DNA from: an uncultured Eubacterium sp.
GTDB taxonomy: Bacteria > Bacillota > Clostridia > Oscillospirales > Acutalibacteraceae
Assembly (NCBI RefSeq): GCF_934561735.1
Contig: NZ_CAKTGT010000001.1
Coordinates: forward strand, 370,771-434,770
Direction: 5' to 3'
DNA length: 64,000 nt
The notes beneath the pieces were generated by a model. It searched no databases. It saw only the letters and a list, made by a program, of their open reading frames with translations, and had not been told where the DNA came from. Below, one piece after another: positions 62,919 to 64,000 of the stretch (positions are counted from its first letter, which is position 1; the number at the start of each line of letters is the position of its first letter). Position numbers and translations under genes: made by a program.

Positions 62919-64000
62919 TTACCTTTTTTTCTTCTTCATTGCGGTAAGGATAATCAGTCCTGTGCCTGCGCTGATGATTGATGCAAATGTTGATGTGTTG
63001 CCCGTGAGCGGAGATTTTTCGTAATTGTTTGAGTTTGCATCGGCTTTTTTTGCACCTGCCGATAACGAGTTGTTGTCTGTTTTGTCTTTTGTGTTTTTGC
63101 TGTTGTTTTGTTTGTTCGGCTTTGTTGTCGGCATAGTTGTCGGTTCGGTCGGTTTTTCGGTGGTAGGTTCAATTGTTGAACCGCTTGACGAACCGCCCAC
63201 ATATTTCCATTTTGCCGTTAAGGTGATTTCATCAAACACAGGAGTGTCAAAATCGTACTTTTGCTCTCCGTTGTACCAGCCGTCAAAGGTGTAAGCGTAT
63301 TTGTACGGCTTTGTCGGCTCGGCAAGTTTTTGACCTCTCAAAACTTTTTGGAGCGTTGTGCCCGTACCGCCGTCAAGGTTGAAGTTTACATTTACCGTTG
63401 CACTGTCGGCGATTGTGCCGTTGCCTGTGACCTTGCCGAAAAATGTTCCGCCCATTATTGTGCCGTTGTTTTCAACATTTCCCTTAAAAATACCGCTGAT
63501 TATATTACCATTGCAGACAATGTTGCTGTTAAGTGTGAAGTAATCAAACTCAATATCACCGTCAATAATCATATTGTCTTTTATTTCAATTTTGGCATTT
63601 TCCTGTGGGAGGGAAATTTTAATTTTGCCTGTGATTTTCGCATTTCCGCCGATATATGCACGGCTGTCGCTTGTCAATTCTTGAATAATAAGCGTGCCCT
63701 GAAATTCAGAGTTGCCGTCAATTTTAGTTTCGGCGTTTCCTGTTGAAAATACATCGCCGATGAATTTTGAATTGCCGCTGAGTGCCATTTTTGAATCGGG
63801 TTCTGTACAAAGATTATATCCGTTTTGAAGCGTGCCTGCGTACATATTAAACGAACCGTAGTTATCAATCGAACATTCAAGTTTGCCGCCGTCGGTGCAG
63901 TCTGTAATTGTAAGTGACGCACCGCTGTTAACGCTGATTGCATAATCAATTGTGTTGCTCTTTATTGTTTTGCCGTTGAGGCAAATGTTTATATCGTTTT
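62919..64000 (-). CDS. wall-anchored surface protein, C-terminal part (beta-helix, InlB-type repeat, sortase signal)
   Basis: At least 360 residues in the window; the frame is open to the right edge, so the N-terminus lies outside. From the edge: a beta-helix-like region (LNGKTIKSNTIDYAI, SLTITDCTDGGKL, repeated N-x-N-G turns), an InlB/Listeria-Bacteroides repeat (VNFNLDGGTGTTLQKVLRGQ, then YTFDGWYNGEQKYDF and ITLTAKW), a T/P/K-rich linker, and a sorting signal SPLTGN followed by a hydrophobic helix and KKKKR. It is probably linked to peptidoglycan by a sortase and may be an adhesin. Motif SPLTG is a variant of LPXTG. Confidence 0.85.
   Translation of the reverse strand, partial: NDINICLNGKTIKSNTIDYAISVNSGASLTITDCTDGGKLECSIDNYGSFNMYAGTLQNGYNLCTEPDSKMALSGNSKFIGDVFSTGNAETKIDGNSEFQGTLIIQELTSDSRAYIGGNAKITGKIKISLPQENAKIEIKDNMIIDGDIEFDYFTLNSNIVCNGNIISGIFKGNVENNGTIMGGTFFGKVTGNGTIADSATVNVNFNLDGGTGTTLQKVLRGQKLAEPTKPYKYAYTFDGWYNGEQKYDFDTPVFDEITLTAKWKYVGGSSSGSTIEPTTEKPTEPTTMPTTKPNKQNNSKNTKDKTDNNSLSAGAKKADANSNNYEKSPLTGNTSTFASIISAGTGLIILTAMKKKKR

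Overview
The window reads as a chromosomal segment of a spore-forming, obligately anaerobic Firmicute of class Clostridia, most like the gut Ruminococcaceae/Oscillospiraceae. Grounds: a SpoIIE phosphatase, a class III (glycyl-radical) ribonucleotide reductase with its activase, several radical-SAM enzymes, a T-box leader, SEC-C-tailed SecA, a BspA-type leucine-rich-repeat surface protein, sortase-type anchoring, strong Shine-Dalgarno sites, TTGaca-17-TATAAT promoters and moderate-to-low GC. The genus call is inference. I found no tRNA, rRNA, CRISPR array, prophage or transposase gene.

Layout. 1-2940: end of typA, hemW, gapA. 2958-3060: a small minus-strand RNA resembling an orphan type I antitoxin. 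3.1-5.5 kb: nrdG facing a cell-surface polysaccharide pair (pyruvyl transferase, GtrA). 5.5-7.9 kb: a T-box leader driving a CstA-type peptide transporter, closed by mobile-repeat copy 1. 7.9-10.1 kb: a two-component system. 10.3-12.7 kb: nrdD with NrdR boxes. 12.7-15.2 kb: a possibly leaderless operon trmN6-rsmI-PflX-like. 15.2-17.5 kb: mscL with a zinc ribbon, an alpha/beta hydrolase and tatD. 17.6-20.8 kb: spoIIE and a SIS-domain protein on the minus strand. 20.9-24.2 kb: an ABC-F protein with one degenerate ATP site, repeat copy 2, and a P-type-ATPase-like membrane protein without its catalytic domains. 24.2-26.6 kb: LemA and a DUF2207 protein. 26.6-30.7 kb: malic enzyme, a malate/lactate dehydrogenase-family oxidoreductase, glycerol kinase. 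30.8-34.4 kb: acpP, aroE-aroK, a lone ABC-2 permease, small genes. 34.4-37.7 kb: a divergent helix-turn-helix regulator and LRR surface protein sharing a multi-site operator. 37.7-43.8 kb: CorC/HlyC-type protein-pth-mfd-M23 peptidase operon. 43.9-49.1 kb: radical-SAM protein, LacZ-type beta-galactosidase, sugar-phosphate transferase. 49.4-53.2 kb: lipoprotein, secA, repeat copy 3. 53.4-58.7 kb: lipase-like protein, VanZ-like protein, sugar symporter and a second GH2 glycosidase. 58.8-61.9 kb: an ECF sigma/anti-sigma pair with two matching candidate promoters and small envelope genes. 62.1-64 kb: TauE/SafE exporter and the C-terminal part of a wall-anchored protein.

How the parts work together. 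Many genes serve anaerobic growth (NrdDG, GapA, malic enzyme, CstA, GlpK) and use of plant or host galactosides (two GH2 enzymes with a GPH symporter). Others build the envelope (pyruvyl transferase, GtrA, sugar transferase, ABC-2 permease, LRR and sortase-anchored proteins). Most genes look ordinary. The parts that looked least familiar are: the divergent HTH/LRR module (34.4-37.7 kb), the ECF module with paired promoters and a frameshifted sigma gene (58.8-60.8 kb), the P-type ATPase shell (22.9-24.2 kb), and a ~226 bp structured repeat with terminal inverted repeats present three times at gene ends. All functions are read from sequence motifs and recalled families; no database search was run.
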